Of a stretch of DNA of 64,000 bases, positions 1 to 11,356 are shown one piece after another (position 1 is the stretch's first letter; every line of letters starts with the position of its first letter). This DNA comes from Myrica gale (lineage: Eukaryota; Streptophyta; Magnoliopsida; Fagales; Myricaceae). Under the pieces are notes generated by a model, which saw only the letters and a list, made by a program, of their open reading frames with translations, did no database searches and was not told the DNA's origin. Location: NCBI GenBank assembly GCA_963930655.1, contig OZ005609.1, forward strand, positions 20,781,001 through 20,845,000. The letters run 5' to 3'. Made by a program: the position numbers and the translations under genes.

Positions 1-465
1 TCCTTGATCTTAGGCATCGGTTGAGGGCTTGACCTATTCATGTGCAAGTTGTGCTTGGCAAGCACATGTGCACACAAGACCTAGTCACAAGGCTTGAGAC
101 TAGGCACGGGAAATGGTCAAGGCATAAGGCTAGGCATGAGAAGTGGTCTAAATGGTGAGGTGACACGAGTAGCACACATCAAGGTGATAGATCGACTCAA
201 GTGAAGACAAGTGGTCGAATGAGAGTCTGACAAATGTCACACTCCATGGGAGACTCACTAATATGCCTACACTACGATGTAAAGGGAGCTTGGCTCTTCT
301 GTGAAATCAGGGAGAAACATTGAGAGTCAAAGAGACTTTAAGAAATAAGAGAAGGGATTTGAGTGAGCAAGTGTTCGAAAAAACTAAAGGGTTAGTTTCA
401 TACTTGTACTCGAATGATAGTGAGCTGGAGTTCATTGTCGATCACAGGCCAAGGTGTGTTTAGTC
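1..465. other. Unannotated left edge
   Basis: I see no conserved coding block here. The text is moderately GC-rich for this window and contains short repeated words (variants of 'ctaggcatgag' and 'gtggtc'), which suggests old repeat-derived DNA. It could also be the inside of a long intron of the minus-strand NDL-family gene at 2010-2981, because that gene's later exons are not seen in the window. Confidence 0.3.
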
Positions 466-788
466 GTGGTCCTTCCTTTGTTTTTTTTATAAGTAAGGAA
501 AGCTTTATTGATAACACCGAAATAGGTAACAGTACAAAAAACTATACTGAGAACCTACTCCATACAAGCTACAAAACTCAAGAAATCAGGAAAATCCGAA
601 AAGGGAGAGCCCAAAACAGCATTTGCCCAAAGAAAAAGGGAACTCAACAACAACCCCCTCAACTCATCTAAAAATAGAACGGAGTTCTCAAAACATCTCG
701 CATTCAGCTCCCTCCAAATAACCCACCAAATACACAAAGGAATCATCCTCCACACCCTCAAAGCAAGAAGGTTGTGGTCCTTCCTTTG
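466..788 (-). mobile_element. 5'-truncated LINE (L1-type) fragment with 15-bp TSD
   Basis: The element occupies 481-773 and is inserted in minus orientation, so its poly(A) tail reads as a T run at 481-488. It is flanked by a perfect 15-bp direct repeat, GTGGTCCTTCCTTTG, at 466-480 and 774-788. The minus strand encodes residues typical of the region after the reverse transcriptase of plant L1 elements (WRMIPLCIWWVIWREL, then a run of hydrophobic residues). Poly(A), a long TSD and 5' truncation together indicate target-primed reverse transcription. Only the last 0.3 kb of the LINE is present, so it is dead. Confidence 0.88.
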
Positions 789-1393
789 TATACTTCTATT
801 GTTTGGGAGATTCCCGTACATGATTGTGTCTGAGTGAGAAAGTGAGTTCAATGACGTGGTGTTGGACACTTAGTGCCGCACAAGGTTGTGAAAAATTTCA
901 GCTAAAGACAACCCTGTGACAACAGGCCTGTAGTCTAAAAATTGTAACATCTACGTGCTTGGGCTTAGACAAGCTTAATCCTAATGAACGAATCAAATAG
1001 AAGCATGAAATATAGGGGAAAATAAGGTGGGAGACGTAAAAGACTTGCTAAGTACTTTCAATGGCACATATTTCACATTTAAGACTCCTCCAGCCCACCT
1101 CATAATTAGTGGCTCGACAGATCCTAAAACTTCCAAAAAAGATCTTCAAGAAACTTCTGGTCTTGTGGATAAAGGGTGTTGTTGGGAAGCAATGGGAACT
1201 AATGCTTTGGCCTTTCTATGTGTGACATACAGGTTGGTACAAGCAAAAAATCAAATTGAGCAACTCATTATTTGAGAGAGACTGCATCATGCGCTTTCAC
1301 TGCTGTTAAAATTATGCAGTCTAGCATTGGATAAGTTTGCCTATGCTATTTGCTACCTGACTGACATTATCTACACAGGCTACCATCCATACA
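789..1393. other. Intergenic or intronic stretch, nothing recognised
   Basis: An open frame of 82 codons at 1027-1275 (plus) has no resemblance that I recognise. It is not supported by splice signals or a family match. I see no repeats with defined ends in this interval. Confidence 0.3.
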
Positions 1394-1775
1394 TTCATTA
1401 TAGGGTTAAATACACTTTGCCCCTTGTCTTTGGGGTCATTTACACTTTGCATCCCGATATATTATTTTTGAGACATTGGACCCCTTAACTTACACATTTT
1501 TTCAATTTGGACCTCATACCCAAATTGCCCGTCAATTTAGACGGATTCCGTCAAAACGTGGGGTGCAATGTGTAAATACCCCAAAAGATAAGAGAGGCAA
1601 TATGTAAATTTTTTTACGGAATCCGTATAAATTGACGGACAATTTGGGTACGGGGTCCAAATTGAAAAAATGTGTAAGTTAAGGGGTACAATGTCTCAAA
1701 AATAATACATCGGAGTGCAAAGTGTAAATGACCCAAAAGATAAGGGAGGCAAACTGTATTTAACCCTTCATTATA
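1394..1775. mobile_element. Foldback MITE with 9-bp TSD
   Basis: The element at 1403-1766 (364 bp) has long inverted arms. It opens with GGGTTAAATACACTTTGCC and closes with the inverted counterpart ending in TATTTAACCC. The perfect 9-bp direct repeat TTCATTATA flanks it at 1394-1402 and 1767-1775. A 9-bp duplication with long inverted arms and no coding capacity is what non-autonomous Mutator-like elements leave. The superfamily assignment is an inference from TSD length. Confidence 0.85.
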
Positions 1776-2009
1776 GGTGACTGCCTTTAGCACTAATAAC
1801 ACATTTGCCTTCAACCTATCATGAAACTTCAACCTATCATGAAAATCCCTGATAGGAAATTATCCATACATAGTTCTCAATTTGAGCCATATGGCTATAA
1901 GTCATTTAACAGCTTGGTAAAGCAAGTCATCTGCTCTTTTCTTATATTCCAGCTAACTTATTAGGAAAATCTTTAGCTTCCAATAAATAGTGCTATTTCT
2001 CCCTCTTAC

Positions 2010-2981
2010 CTGAAGAAATCAAGCACTTCAGCAACCTGGTCTGCAAGGTCATCCACGCTAAGCAATGGGACATCTGAAGAAATGACATCCGCTCCTGCCT
2101 GCAATAACTTTTAAACAAAGTGAAGATAACAACGCCATTAATATCAGCAAAAGAAAGGACTTACAATGCCCCGCTTGTTATTTGAATAAATGCATGGCTG
2201 ATACCCACCTCATGGCCTGGGGCATCAATGTGGTAAATGCAGAAGTTATGAAGCAGCAAAGAAGCTGCATCTGGGCAAAAGAAGAGGCCTTGGAAGCAAG
2301 ACATATCTGTCAAAACCCGAAAAATAGTAAACGCCTAGTAACTTAAAAGCACTAGGTTCTAGCTAATTTGAATCGAACAAGAATAAACCATTACAAACCC
2401 CAGAAAGCAAATTACACTACCAGTATTTGAAACCTCAGTCTCTTTCAGGAGATTCGAAGTGAGACACAAAGACCCATCGCAGATACTCGAGATATGTGTA
2501 TTAAGCACATTTTCTCAGAAAATCAAAGCTTCACACTCGGAGCATGTTTGGAATAAAAATGAAAGCACACACCAACACTATGCGTCCAAGAATACACAAA
2601 AATTAGCATTAACCACCATAAGAGCACAATAAGTGAAGCATACAATTGAGAGCAACATCTGGGTACGTTATCAAAGGGGGCTTTTCCTGGTCCCCGGATA
2701 CAAACACCGAGATTGAACCTTTGCTCGTCTTCACTACGTACTCCTGTAGAATCACATTAAGCCAGGAACATTGTAAATAAACAAACAAATGTACATATAA
2801 CAACAACTCAAATTAAATATAGATCAGAGAAAGCACCGCTATAGGTGGGGGGGATGGGCGAACTTAATGTACATTGAAGAAACCAAAAAGGGAAAATGGC
2901 TTCTGGTCGCTTACGGCTTACCTTCCCTTCTAAAGGTACCATATCAATGTCAATGGAAACAGAGTCACTTGACTCGCCCAT
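2010..2981 (-). CDS. NDRG/NDL family protein, first four coding exons (partial)
   Basis: This is the 5' part of a plant N-MYC DOWNREGULATED-LIKE gene. The family has an alpha/beta-hydrolase fold without hydrolase activity, and Arabidopsis members bind G-protein beta-gamma and affect auxin transport. Exons on the minus strand are 2981-2922, 2743-2644, 2306-2209 and 2098-2010. All have GT-AG borders and join in frame to about 115 residues. Recognisable blocks are [13 protein letters not shown] at the start, [34 protein letters not shown] with [13 protein letters not shown], and [12 protein letters not shown]. The start at 2981 is chosen by family alignment, although the frame stays open upstream to 3077. 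The next family block (around MGVTAGAYILTLFA) is not found to the left. Either intron 4 is long and the gene continues beyond the window, or the gene was cut after exon 4. Confidence 0.88.
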
Positions 2982-3149
2982 AACCAAGTCCTTCACATTC
3001 ACAGCAATACCAAATACAGGATAGAAATCGACTGCGTCAGAGTTTACTACAGCAAAATGCAGAACTTCCTCGAGCACTCGCTTTTTCTACTTCTTTTTCT
3101 GCGGCTTTTCTTACATTTTCGCTGACGGAGTTTGGAGTGAGGTTACTTC

Positions 3150-3350
3150 GATTGAGTGTGCGTTGCACTAACAATTTTCTCTAAAATATTATCTCTCCTA
3201 ATAAAATACTACAATATAATATCTTTCTCCATCAAAAAATATAAAAAAATTATAAAAAATATAAAAAATTACATCTCTCTTCACCTTTTCACTAAACTTA
3301 ATATCAACACAAAACTCAATACCAAAAATATTTCAACACAAATACAACGT
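3150..3350 (-). mobile_element. Tourist-like MITE, degenerate copy
   Basis: Read on the minus strand, this stretch matches the 195-200 bp family at 10965-11163, 12399-12596 and 18782-18976. It starts near 'gttgtatttgtgttg' and carries the shared block 'aagtttagtgaaaaggtgaag' and a T-rich centre. It lies about 170 bp upstream of the NDL-type start codon, so it sits in that gene's promoter region. I could not define a clean TSD. Confidence 0.55.
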
Positions 3351-3866
3351 GAGTATAATGACACTATTTCGTCCTCTAATCAAAGATTTGACTCGTGTTC
3401 GTTCTAAAGACGTCGATAAAATTATTGTGAATATTTATGTAAATTAAAATTTTTATATAAATATTAGTGAAAATTTTAATTATATCTAATTTTTATTAAA
3501 ATTTATGAAAATTATAAAGAGAAATGACTTGATATAATTATTTAATAAAAAAATATCAGACTTAAATAAAAAATATAAAGAGAATATTTATTATATTTTA
3601 AAAAAATAAATTATTAAAATGTGTATGAAAAGTTATTAAAATTTGTATAAAGTATTAATATTTATATATAAAATTTTAAAATTTTAAATATTCATTTTAT
3701 ACATTCGTTTAAATCCTATTATCTTCTAAAAAATTGATATTTTTTCATTTAATCCGTTTTGTTCTGCCGAAGTGACCTTTGGTAGTTTTTTTTTTTATAA
3801 AGTTTAAAACGGTCACCTGGGGAGTGTTCTGTTCTCGGTCCGTACTGAGATGCTCGAGGACGCAGT
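3351..3866. other. Very AT-rich spacer
   Basis: The sequence is almost entirely A/T from 3420 to 3740. Word patterns such as 'aaagagaaatgacttgatataattatttaataaaaaaatat' recur in a related stretch at about 5090-5340. This suggests two diverged copies of one AT-rich element. There is no coding signal. Confidence 0.35.
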
Positions 3867-4776
3867 AAACTATAAAGGTATTGGTCCCCTGAACAAGCAC
3901 CAAGCAACTTGATTTTTTTCTCTCCCCCCAACATCTCTCTGTTCTCTCCTCACCGTCAGTATCCTTACGGAGGAGGAGTAAGCTCCGGCTCCCTCAACCC
4001 CCCTCCTCTTTTTTCCTTTTTCTCTCCTCCCTCCCCCTCCCCTCTCTTCCCCTCTGGTTGGTTTGGCCGGTGTTGGTGGCCCTTTGGTTTGGTTTTTGGT
4101 TTTTTTTGGCAGGTTGCTTCCAAGCGGGGGCCGGTGTTTTTCACTGGTTTTCGGCTCACACGCGCCTGCTGGGTGCGATCAGCTCGTCGTGGTCGTTGCA
4201 ACGCCGCTCCTCCAGTGTTGAAACAACCGAGCGTGGCCTCACACGCGCCCCACGCGCGGCGCGTGAATCTGACGCGCCGGCGCTAGGGGCCGCGCGTGAG
4301 GCGCCCTCTGCTGCTCCGACTCCGTTTTTCTCCCCGGATCTAGCCTCTGTGGCTTGTTCCGTCTCTCCTGGGCCATGAATCTCATCTTCCCGCCACCACG
4401 CGCCGCCTCCGCCGCCGGTCCGAACCACAATAATCTCATTAGGGCCTGCCCACTTGTTTAGGGCTTGTTGTGTTATAATTTATGTGTTTTTTGTTTGCCG
4501 ATGTGTTTACGGCTTGTGCTGCTTTTCGTGTTGTCTATTTTATGTTTTTAGGCATATTAGTTTGTATTTGTTGCCTTCTGAGGCCTTTCTGTCATTCGTG
4601 ACGTATCCGTCCCTTCGGGGACTTTGTAGGGCCTTACGGTCCGTTTGCTCGTTGGCCCGTCGGCTCTTTGGAGTGTCTGGTTCGTCTTTTAGAGCCTCCA
4701 GAGGTGTTAAAACCTCCTTGATCTTATTATCAATATATATGCTACTTATGCCTAAAAAAAAACTATAAAGGTATTG
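3867..4776 (+). mobile_element. Poly(A)-tailed retroposon (LINE- or SINE-derived) with about 17-bp TSD
   Basis: The interval 3884-4762 is bounded by the direct repeat AAACTATAAAGGTATTG at 3867-3883 and 4760-4776, the right copy overlapping an A tail. The body is C/T-rich on its left side and notably GC-rich around 4130-4360, unlike the surrounding AT-rich DNA. The open frames here (3909-4428 on both strands) do not resemble known proteins and are best read as compositional. The tail and long TSD show that it arrived through an RNA intermediate. Its source could be a LINE 5' region or an unrelated transcript. Confidence 0.75.
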
Positions 4777-5787
4777 AAACGACACCGTTGTACTCCTGAT
4801 AAAGGGGGTAAAGAGTGGGGTAGACTTGTGAGGTAATAAAATGCTTTTCCATGGGCTCTCTGGTCATTCAGGAGAGGCATCATACAGCTGTCTGACACCT
4901 GGAAACCCTAGAAGGAATACTCCAGAGATCATCTATCACGGTGCGCCAGTTCATCAGCCGCTTCTGGCCTTTCTCTTTTTTGGCAGAACTTGCACCTGTA
5001 TTTAAAAGTATTTTATATATTTTGAAATCTTTCCGTAGAAATCTGAAAAATCTGAGGATGCGACCGTATATGTTCGGTTGGAGTAAAAATATAGAATTTT
5101 AAATAAATTATGAATATTTATGTTGAATAGTATTTTTATTAGTATTTATCTAAAGTGAAGAGATAAATGATTTAATGTAATTGTTTAATAAAAAAATATT
5201 GAATTTATGTGAAAAAATATAGATAGAGAAAATTTATGTTGAATAAAAAAATAAAAAGTTGTTGAAGATTATGTAAAATATATTGGTATTTATATTTAAA
5301 TTCTGAATATATTAGATGATAATTTTGTGAATATATTTAAATCCAAAAACTAACATAACCAAAGTTTATCTTTTAGGCCTTTTCTATTTTTTTTGTTTGT
5401 TTGGGTAAGCATGTCCAGAGATGATTGGATTGGTACGAATACCATCTAATAATTATTACTTGTTTTTAGTACGTGAATATCTATATTTAAGGGAGGACTC
5501 CGTACCACTTAGGACTTTGTGTAACAAAAATTCTGATTATCCAAAGTAAATTTACTAACATTCTGATAAGAAATGCTAATTTTTAAATAAATAATTAAAT
5601 TAGGAGATAAATACTTTTTTTACCCTCCAATTTTGAAATTTTGACACTTATTATTATCCGTCAATTATTACTTTAAAATAGTTTGAATCCACTGTTAAAA
5701 TTTGTCTAAATTTGAATCCACTGCTATTTTGGATAGGCAAAAAGACTATTATGTTTTAAGTACATTATTATACCAAATCATAAAACA
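4777..5787. other. AT-rich intergenic stretch
   Basis: No gene is recognised. A diverged copy of the AT-rich sequence at 3420-3740 is present at roughly 5090-5340. The segment 5600-5690 ('taccctccaatttt') resembles one arm of the foldback at 5788-6155. Confidence 0.3.
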
Positions 5788-6155
5788 AAAAGGATAAATA
5801 TTTTTTTTACCCTCCAATTATAGGGGTTCTTACACTTTACACTTAAAAATTTCCATCACATTTCATGAACAACTTTTGATTTTAGGTCCTTTGCACAATC
5901 CCTAAAATTTTTCGTTTAAAATTATTTTTTAGGACACAAAATTACAATTTTGCTCCGCAAATGCTTTTGTAGGAGTAAAATCAATATTTTCATGTCCAAA
6001 AATTATTTTTCATCTAAGATAATGAACATTTTTATTGAAAATAATAAAGTGTCTAAAATTAATAATTGGTAGGCGAAATGTGATAATGTAATAATTTATT
6101 GTGTAATATATCATAAATTCAATAATTAAAGGAGGTAAAGTGTATTATCTATAAA
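5788..6155. mobile_element. Foldback MITE, diverged
   Basis: The left end reads 'ggataaatattttttttaccctcc' and the right end is its imperfect inverse ('ggaggtaaagtgtattatct'). The interior again folds on itself around 'aggacacaaaattac' and its inverse. It has the same general build as the 9-bp TSD foldbacks at 1403-1766 and 6356-6754. The TSD is not clear and there is no coding capacity. Confidence 0.5.
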
Positions 6156-6346
6156 AGAAAATTGGGATAATCTCTCATGCGGAGTAAGTGTTGCTTCGGT
6201 TAATAAATAGGACAAGATTTAAGGGAACATATATTTTGTCACGAGAAAAAGTTGGAGAAACGTGGATCGATTAAAAAAAATGAATTGCGATTATTAGTGT
6301 CACTTGCAACAAGTCGAAACTTCCTTTTATTAGTTTTATGGGAACT

Positions 6347-6763
6347 TAAATTAATGGGGAAAATATATTTTTTACCCACAAATTATCATAGGTTCTGTAC
6401 TTTGCACTATAAATTACCAATTTTGATACATCACACCCTCTAATTACCAATTTTTGACACTTCACACATTTTTTCAAAATTTGAGACTAAAATGACGATA
6501 ATGTCCTTGACCCATTTTGTATATAGTGAAGATATTATTGTCGATTTATTAATTTCTCAAGAGTATTATTGTCAAATAGAGAGTGCAAAGTTTTTAATAT
6601 TAGTAGTTGGAGGGTGTAATGTGTCAAAATTAGTAATTTAGAGTGCAAAGTGTCTAATATTGGTAGTTTGAGGATGCAATGTCTTAAAAATGATAGTTTG
6701 GGGTGCAATGTGTCACTACCCCGATAGTTTGTGGGTGAAAAATGTATTTTTCCCTAAATTGAT
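6347..6763. mobile_element. Foldback MITE with 9-bp TSD
   Basis: The element at 6356-6754 has inverted ends (GGGGAAAATATATTTTTTACCC and the inverse ending TATTTTTCCC). It is flanked by TAAATTAAT (6347-6355) and TAAATTGAT (6755-6763), which match at 8 of 9 positions. It appears to be a relative of the element at 1403-1766 by structure and by words such as 'aaagtgt' and 'aatgtgtca'. Its age is suggested by the TSD mismatch. Confidence 0.72.
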
Positions 6764-7178
6764 TCTTAGAGTTTTACTGTTATTTTTATAGTTTTGGCTT
6801 TGACTTTGTATTCTAGTTGTAATTTATTTTTGATTAATCTTAAATTAATGTTAATAATTAAATTTATTAATCATACAATATTACTAAAAATATAACATGA
6901 GTCAAACCTCCAAAATTACTTTAAAAAAAACATGTTCTAGTGAGTAACCAAACACAATGAATTATAATACTTAGCGAAACACAATTCACTTAAAATTACA
7001 TTTATATTAAACTGATTTTTGGAATAAAAATTTTATTAAAATTTTAAGTATAAAATTCGGTAAATTTTTTTGTGAAAATTGATAAAAAAAAAAGTAAAAA
7101 AATTTGTAAAAATTAATATAAAAATTAAGAAGAGATAGATTTTTATAACGATGATAATATTTTAGAGTTAAAATTTTG

Positions 7179-7623
7179 ATACCAACTAGGGCTGAACAAA
7201 ACCGGACCGGACCGGATTTGCGGTCCGATTCTAATTTTTCAAATGCGGTTCGGTTCGGGTCATAGATTTCTTAAATGCGGCCCGGAGCGGACCGCATTTA
7301 ATATATATTTTTTAATTATTTAAAAAATATTAATCTGCGCAGTGCAGAGAACTGCACTGCGCAGAGCAGTAGGCATTGCGCAGTGTGCTGTTCGAAAATA
7401 TTTGTTTAAAAAATATTTCTTTTTTTTAAAATCACTGCGCAGTAGGCTGCACTGCGCTGTGCCTACTGCGCAGTGTGCCGTTCGAATTTTTTTAAAAAAA
7501 ATATTAAAAAAAATTAAATGGGGTATGGACCACTTTTTAAAGTGGTTCGGTCCGGTCCTTAAATATAAGGTAACCGGAAATGCGGTCTGGACCGCATTTT
7601 CGATTTTCAGCCCTAATACTAAC
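7179..7623. mobile_element. hAT-type MITE with 8-bp TSD
   Basis: The element at 7187-7615 (429 bp) begins TAGGGCTGAACAAAACCGG and ends with the inverse of TAGGGCTGAA. Flanks are ATACCAAC (7179-7186) and ATACTAAC (7616-7623), an 8-bp TSD with one mismatch. The ends are rich in 'cggaccgg' and 'gcggtccg'. The middle contains GC-rich inverted repeats built on 'actgcgcagt', which stand out strongly from the AT-rich neighbourhood. Eight-base TSDs and a TAGGG end fit non-autonomous hAT elements. Confidence 0.85.
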
Positions 7624-8529
7624 CCCTTGACAAATAATTTTAAGAAAATAAAAGGAAGGCTGAGAGTGATTACGACTGTTGATTAGTGGTCGTGATCTAA
7701 ATTTATGGTCGAGGAAACGTTAACGTGGCTTTATTCTCGCATCTCATTGGGCTTAAAGAGCTTGGGACATGATTGATATGTCTGTCAATCACTATACAAA
7801 CGCGTTTTCAACGGCAATCACGTGCCGCTCTGTAAAATCCCAGTTCATAGTTACACAATTTGCAAGTTGCCAACGAGTTCATGATTTCTCTCTCTCTCTC
7901 TTGGTTCGTTTTGAATCTGCGGCGTGATTAAATGCTGAAAACTCGAGCTTAGAATGCAGATTGTACAGAACAACAATTGCCCAACAGTCCATAATTTCCT
8001 TCTTCTTTTTTGTAGCATTTTTTAAAAAACAAGGAGTTAATATACGCAGCAAATATTTATGCTTAATTCCAATGATTAAATTGTGAAAACTTGAGTTATC
8101 TTCTATTCAAGCATTGGATCAATTCAAATATCAGAAAACAATATTCACTTTACAAATTAACATTATATTTTTCTTCATTATATGTCAAAATTAATATGGT
8201 CTCATAATTTTCCACGTTGAACCAAAAAAAATACATGAAAAATGATCCCTCCCCAGATAAAAATTTTAAGAAATATATAAAAGTTCAAAATTTTCAATCC
8301 GTACAAAAGGCATTGTAATGATTTAAAAAAGTTCATTAATCTGTGAAAAGATGGCACAAAGTTTACGGACTGACTGACCATTTGCTGCCTACATCATTGA
8401 TTGATGCCTACAAAGTCTATCACCGAATATCGATATCTTTCGGGGTTCAATATTGAGAGGCCCCGTTCAAGATGCCGTGATCATTTTCTTGATTGGATGT
8501 TTCCATATTGACTGCCAAAAATAAAGAAC
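7624..8529. other. Intergenic stretch, nothing recognised
   Basis: Apart from a CT microsatellite-like run near 7890-7902, I see no repeats with defined ends and no conserved coding block. Confidence 0.3.
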
Positions 8530-8735
8530 ATTTTGAACGAATGATACAAATGGTAAAAGTAAAAATTTTGGATATTAAAATTTAAAAAATATTATAAAAT
8601 AAAGAAATGTCAGGATAGTTAGTGAAAAAATAAAAAAAGAGCAAATTTTTAATAATATTATAATAATAAAAAAATATGTAATTAATTTGTTATTATTAAA
8701 CCTAATTTATTAAGATTCAAACAAGACCAAATACC
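8530..8735. mobile_element. Short AT-rich MITE (family B copy)
   Basis: This matches the sequence at 18249-18445 and, in reverse, 17564-17710. Shared words in order are 'aaaattttggatatta', 'aaatattataaa', 'aatttttaataa', 'attataataataaaaaa' and 'caaacaagac' at the right end. The repeated order at three places supports a real family of about 150-200 bp. The TSD is unclear. Confidence 0.5.
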
Positions 8736-9125
8736 TAAAATTTGGTGGATAAAATATACCAACAACTGATAATTTGAGATTGTACAAACTCATAATTGAT
8801 AAAGTAAAAAAAATAAGGCATGTTCATTTGTCTAAAAATTTTAAAATTTAAATCAAGTTTTTTAAATTTATAATCATAATATTATTCTTACACGTATATC
8901 AAGATACTTAAAATTACCTTTTTTTTACACAAATCAATACAGCTCAATAACTTTTACATGCATGTCATTAAAAGTCAAACATCACTTACTATTCATACTC
9001 TTTTTAAAAATTAACAAAAATTTCTCAAAATTAATATGTCTTAGTAATTTGAGAGTAGTACGGTGTATTTATTTATTTATTGCTCGTTTTTTGGAGTAAA
9101 GTCACAAATAATATATTGTCGAATG

Positions 9126-10932
9126 CAGTGGCGGAGCTAGAAACCCAATTAATGGGGGGTAAACTTTTTAAGGAAAAATGACAAAAAAAATTTTTTTTAC
9201 TACTTAATGCAAAAAAAGTCTTAAGAGTATAAATAAAAAAATTAAGGACTAAAAACACTAAAAATATTGAAATACACGTACCGTACTATTTGCTGCTACT
9301 GAGAGGTGACATTAAAGATTAAATTCTTGTTGTTCAAGACACCAATAGAGTACCAACTAATCACACAAACAAAAGTATATATATATATATATATTCTTTG
9401 TAAAACAAAACACATAAATGAAATAAAATATTTTCAGCAATATAACTTTTTACTTCCATAAATGAAGTACTTATTTTTGTTGCTAGAAAGGATGTGCCCT
9501 ATGCTCAATAAGTCCTGCTGAATTTGTTGGAATATGTAAAAAGAAAACATAACACATAAATGAGAAAAATAAACAATTACTGTATTTCTATTATTCTTGA
9601 AAGAAACAATAGCAAAAGGAAGCATATTGGAAAAAGAAGCCAAATTATCCAAAGTTCAAAAAGAATCCAGGTTCCAATGACATAAAAATACTTCTCACCC
9701 TTGCTATAGTTTTTTTTAGTGTGACAGTACTATTGAACACGGGCTTCTCAAGAGTGGAATCTCTATCAACAATAAAATAGCCCGAAATTGCAAGGAGGAA
9801 ATACATACTTGGTAAATGATAATAGAAAAAAAATTTGGACAAAAAGTTCAAATTTAACATCCAAATAACTATTCTACTCCCCTTACTATTCTACACCCAA
9901 ATTATGCCAGGTTCCAATGGCATAAAAATACTTCTCACCCTTGCTATAGTTTTTTTTAGTGTGACAGTACTATTGAACACAGGCTTCTCAAGAGTGGAAT
10001 CTCTATCAACAATAAAATAACCCGAAATTGCAAGGAGGAAATACATACTTGGTAAATGATAATAGAAAAAAAAATTTGGACAAAAAGTTCAAATTTAACA
10101 TCTAAATAACTATTCTACTCCCCTTACAAAATGAGAAAACAGAAAAATCGTAGTTCAAAGTGCCCATTACCTGACTAAATTAATGGCTAAAATTTTGAAG
10201 AAATAGATTTATAATTTGATCCAAACGTCACAAATTACAATGGAAAAGAAGTTCCACCTTTAGAGAAAGACAATTCAAAACAAGTTAATTTCATGGGCTA
10301 TGAAAAATCAGACCTAAACAAACAAAAGATAGATGAAAATGAGTCTTACTTCAACTTTGGATTTTCATAAATTGTGGAGAAGTCAGATATGTAAAATTAG
10401 ATGATGATAGTGACAATAAAATGATATAACCAATGATTCTCTAGTAAGTAAAGATGGACACGCATCACACTTGAATAATTGAATTATCACTTATCCAACA
10501 AGAGCACACCACCCCCTTTCTCAGTATTTGCGATATCAAAATTCTCAACCAAGTCCAACATAAAAGGCAAAAGAACAAAAAAAAAAGCAGTACTAGAATA
10601 GTGAAAACATCTATTTCAATGATTACAACACACAACGATTATCAGGACTCAGGAGAAGTATATGAAATATTCGTCGCAAAATTCACGACAACGTCGACAA
10701 GTTAATGTAGAATTTCAAGTTTTGACATAAATAAATATCTCTCTACTTATTCTTTTAATTTGATTTTGAGGTATTGGGCTGCTTGGGTTTTAAGGGGGGG
10801 CGGGCTGATTAATCTAGGCAGGCAAGAGGGCAAGCATAATTTTTATTTGGCCAAGGGGGCAAACCTAATAAAAAAAAATAAAAAATAAAAAAATACATGT
10901 AAAAAAAAAAATTGGGGGAGCCTGTGGTCGAC
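9126..10932 (-). mobile_element. hAT-type transposon remnant (non-autonomous)
   Basis: The left end, CAGTGGCGGAGCTAGAAA, is of the type found at ends of plant hAT elements. Similar but diverged ends occur at about 39606 and 47052 in this window, the latter bordering a recognisable hAT transposase. The right side near 10905-10932 carries 'gggggagcctgtgg', which fits an opposite hAT end. The interior is AT-rich, has no transposase I can read, and holds a 240-bp tandem duplication (9667-10127). Confidence 0.5.
9667..10127. repeat. 240-bp tandem duplication inside hAT remnant
   Basis: Two nearly identical copies start at 9667 and 9907 with 'ccaggttccaatg' and end with 'ctactccccttac'. Each is about 220 bp, with about 20 bp of intervening sequence. 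Differences are few (for example 'acgggc' against 'acaggc', and one extra A in an A run), so the duplication is recent relative to the host element. Confidence 0.9.
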
Positions 10933-10961
10933 TCGAATGACGAGAATGTCACAAAGGCAGC

Positions 10962-11166
10962 TAAGGTTGTGTTTGTGTTGTAAAATTTTAATGTTGTTAA
11001 AATTTTAGATATTGGGTTTAGTGAAAAAGTGAAGAGAGAGGTAATTTTTTATATTTTTTTGTAGTAAATAGTAATGATTTGATGGGGAGAGAGAGATTAT
11101 ATTGTAATATTTAATTGTGTTAAAATTTTAGAGAGGGTAAAATTTTGGTACACAAACGCACCCTAA
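10962..11166 (+). mobile_element. Tourist-like MITE with TAA TSD
   Basis: The element at 10965-11163 (199 bp) starts GGTTGTGTTTGTGTTGTAAA and ends with the inverse (…CACAAACGCACCC). TAA flanks it at 10962-10964 and 11164-11166. The TWA-type 3-bp TSD and 25-bp terminal inverted repeats fit PIF/Harbinger (Tourist) MITEs. A close relative lies at 12399-12596. Confidence 0.85.
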
Positions 11167-11354
11167 GTTCACGGGGAGTGATAAACGGTAATGTCCGTAA
11201 CAGAACCGACATAAAAAAAAATTGTACCTCGACCAATAGCCTGTAGCAGTAGCACGCGGTAAGGGTTTTAGGGGTTAGGGTGGGGCGACGTTACTCGAAT
11301 TTGTCAGGCACGTCCATGACGCGGGGGTGGTCCTATTGTTGCACATGGGGGAGG

Positions 11355-11356
<2 letters not shown>

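Noticed and set aside
1027..1275. Possible small gene of 82 codons
   Set aside because: No family resemblance, no supporting splice or promoter signal, and it lies among transposon insertions.
7320..7500. GC-rich 'actgcgcagt' repeats as a tRNA-like or structured RNA gene
   Set aside because: They lie wholly within a hAT MITE with TSDs; no tRNA cloverleaf elements (A and B boxes) could be placed.
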